6,878 nt of DNA from Nitrosarchaeum sp. (GTDB taxonomy: Archaea > Thermoproteota > Nitrososphaeria > Nitrososphaerales > Nitrosopumilaceae): NCBI GenBank assembly GCA_004297665.1, contig SCUP01000156.1, forward strand, positions 1 through 6,878, given 5' to 3'. Below the pieces are notes generated by a model. The model was not told the DNA's origin. It saw nothing but the letters and a program-made list of their open reading frames with translations, and did not search any database. This document shows positions 6,229 through 6,878 of this stretch, piece by piece. The first letter of the stretch is position 1. Each line of letters begins with the position of its first letter. The position numbers were made by a program, and so were the translations under genes.

Positions 6229-6558
6229 TTAAAATGTCAATCCCTCTTTCATCATTAGAGATAAATCATTTCTTAGTGGATCATAACTAAGTGCAAAATT
6301 CAGATTATCTAAAAGTGAATCTATTAATGCACATTTATTTTTTGCATATTGATAATATCTATCAAATGCCATATCAAATGAATTACATTTTCCAAATTGA
6401 TTCCAAAAATCATCACGTATTACGATATATTCTTGCAAAAATTGACGTACAGGCACTTCAACAACTGGTGCCATATTATAGCGCAAAAGTTTGACTAGTA
6501 TTGTCTCAAATTCTCTGTCTAAATTTGCGTCATAGATTTGTTGGTAAATACTTGCCAT
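6229..6558 (-). CDS. Hypothetical protein, 109 residues, upstream of TFB
   Basis: I do not recognise this family. The protein is soluble, rich in aromatic residues (for example FWNQF at 51-55 and FDRYYQY at 65-71), and predicted mostly helical: about 3-27, 36-55, 60-73 and 77-90. It has two cysteines (C58, C76) that do not form a zinc motif, and no signal peptide or membrane helix. The ATG at 6558 follows the stop of a 25-codon ORF by 4 bp and has no ribosome binding site, which points to coupled translation from a shared transcript. TFB starts 38 bp downstream on the same strand. The position suggests co-expression with TFB, perhaps as a partner or modulator, but nothing in the sequence proves that. 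Coding status is supported by length, start context and tight spacing. Confidence 0.72.
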   Translation of the reverse strand: MASIYQQIYDANLDREFETILVKLLRYNMAPVVEVPVRQFLQEYIVIRDDFWNQFGKCNSFDMAFDRYYQYAKNKCALIDSLLDNLNFALSYDPLRNDLSLMMKEGLTF

Positions 6559-6562
6559 ATTT

Positions 6563-6640
6563 TCAAGTAAATACCATAACTTCGTCTTTGGCTAGTTTTT
6601 CTCTAAATTTGTCTTTGTCTCTTTGTTTTTTATCTTTCAT
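6563..6640 (-). CDS. 25-residue charged small ORF, first in the TFB cluster
   Basis: An ATG at 6640 opens a 25-codon frame ending in TGA at 6563-6565, only 4 bp before the 109-residue gene and in a different frame. The peptide begins MKDKKQRDKDKFREKLAKDE and is lysine- and aspartate-rich, with the character of a short charged helix. The main support is position: a TATA-like AATAAATT (minus strand, plus coordinates 6662-6669) is centred about 25 nt upstream of this ATG. That is the spacing of leaderless archaeal transcripts, whereas the 109-residue gene has no such box of its own. It could be a real small protein or a leader peptide that brings ribosomes to the next gene. It is short enough that chance remains possible. 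Confidence 0.4.
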   Translation of the reverse strand: MKDKKQRDKDKFREKLAKDEVMVFT

Positions 6641-6661
6641 GGTATAATATTCTAACAATGG

Positions 6662-6669
6662 AATTTATT
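6662..6669 (-). promoter_or_regulatory. TATA-like box for the sORF-109aa-TFB cluster
   Basis: On the minus strand the sequence reads CAATAAATTC. Its centre is about 25 nt upstream of the ATG at 6640, so a transcript would start at or next to that codon. It lies beside the repeat element at 6681-6729, which could control access to it. Confidence 0.4.
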
Positions 6670-6680
6670 GTAGATTGTAG

Positions 6681-6729
6681 AAAATATGAACAAATATGTA
6701 ATAATAATTGAAAATAATGAACATATTTT
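6681..6729. repeat. Inverted and direct repeats between divergent promoters
   Basis: AAAATATG (6681-6688) is inverted as CATATTTT (6722-6729), and AAATATGT (6692-6699) is inverted as ACATATTT (6721-6728), so two neighbouring left half-sites can pair with one right half-site. In addition ATGAACA is directly repeated at 6686-6692 and 6717-6723. The element lies between TATA-like boxes pointing away from each other, the usual place for an operator shared by divergent genes. The region is AT-rich, which raises the chance of accidental repeats. Confidence 0.4.
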
Positions 6730-6747
6730 AAGAATATTAATTACACA

Positions 6748-6756
6748 TTTAATTTT
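6748..6756 (+). promoter_or_regulatory. TATA-like box for the right-edge zinc-ribbon gene
   Basis: TTTAATTTT at 6748-6756 is centred about 18 nt before the ATG at 6770 and about 27 nt before the ATG at 6779. If it is the real box, the leaderless start would be the second ATG. An alternative AT-rich stretch at 6734-6742 would suit the first ATG. Confidence 0.3.
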
Positions 6757-6769
6757 CATTGTGTCATAA

Positions 6770-6878
6770 ATGTACTCGATGAGAGAAGATTTTGCAGAAT
6801 ATACAAAATGTGTTGGTTGTAATGCTTCATTATTGCTCTGTGATTGTAATTGTCCTAAATGTGGAAAAAGAGAGAAAT
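6770..6878 (+). CDS. Cysteine-rich zinc-ribbon protein, 3' truncated by window edge
   Basis: An ATG at 6770, directly preceded by an in-frame TAA at 6767-6769, opens a frame that runs off the window after 36 complete codons. A second ATG at 6779 (MREDFAEYTKC) is an equally good start. The fragment carries six cysteines: CVGC (14-17), then CDCNCPKCG (24-32), ending in KREK. The CxxC plus CxCxCxxC spacing indicates a small zinc-binding knuckle or ribbon, with one or two metals. It is transcribed away from the TFB cluster across a 129-bp region. No other domain is visible, so whether it is a free mini zinc-ribbon protein or the N terminus of something larger cannot be decided. Function is unknown; nucleic-acid binding is the commonest role for such modules, but that is only an inference here. 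Confidence 0.65.
   Translation, partial: MYSMREDFAEYTKCVGCNASLLLCDCNCPKCGKREK

Noticed and set aside
6291..6494. Plus-strand 67-residue frame opposite the 109-residue gene
   Set aside because: It has no promoter, and the minus-strand frame is longer and fits the cluster spacing.

Overview
The window is AT-rich, compact DNA that looks archaeal, most likely from an ammonia-oxidising Nitrososphaerota (Thaumarchaeota; Nitrosopumilus-like). The evidence is a full-length archaeal transcription factor B, an archaeal-type Tsr3 rRNA-modifying enzyme, a DUF6659-like small protein of a kind I associate with thaumarchaea, large secreted Ig-like-repeat proteins, and start regions with TATA-like elements and few clear ribosome binding sites. 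No rRNA, tRNA, CRISPR array, insertion sequence or integrase is visible.

Left part (1-4073). A plus-strand gene enters from the left edge and ends as a C-terminally membrane-anchored surface protein. It converges, with 3 bp between stop codons, on a minus-strand pair. The first gene of that pair encodes an 1,097-residue secreted protein: signal peptide, lamin-tail domain, seven Ig-like modules and a C-terminal beta-rich domain. The second, 32 bp downstream, is tsr3, for the SAM-dependent aminocarboxypropyl transferase of small-subunit rRNA.

Middle (4074-5302). A 319-bp gene-free stretch upstream of the lamin-tail gene carries an 8-bp perfect inverted repeat, an 8-bp direct repeat nested in it, and an AT-rich promoter candidate. 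Next come two small minus-strand genes about 36 bp apart, a 97-residue helical protein of unknown function followed by the DUF6659-like protein. They probably share a transcript. A second gap (5119-5302) holds a compact hairpin that could end the TFB transcript.

Right part (5303-6878). A minus-strand cluster reads, in transcription order, a 25-codon small ORF (probably leaderless), a 109-residue unknown protein, and a TFB whose zinc ribbon lacks one of the four usual cysteines. It diverges from a cysteine-rich zinc-ribbon gene that runs off the right edge. The shared intergenic region contains paired inverted and direct repeats between two TATA-like boxes, which looks like a shared control region. 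The most interesting part is this TFB cluster: a variant general transcription factor co-arranged with unknown small proteins and facing a zinc-knuckle protein. No defence or mobile system could be supported.
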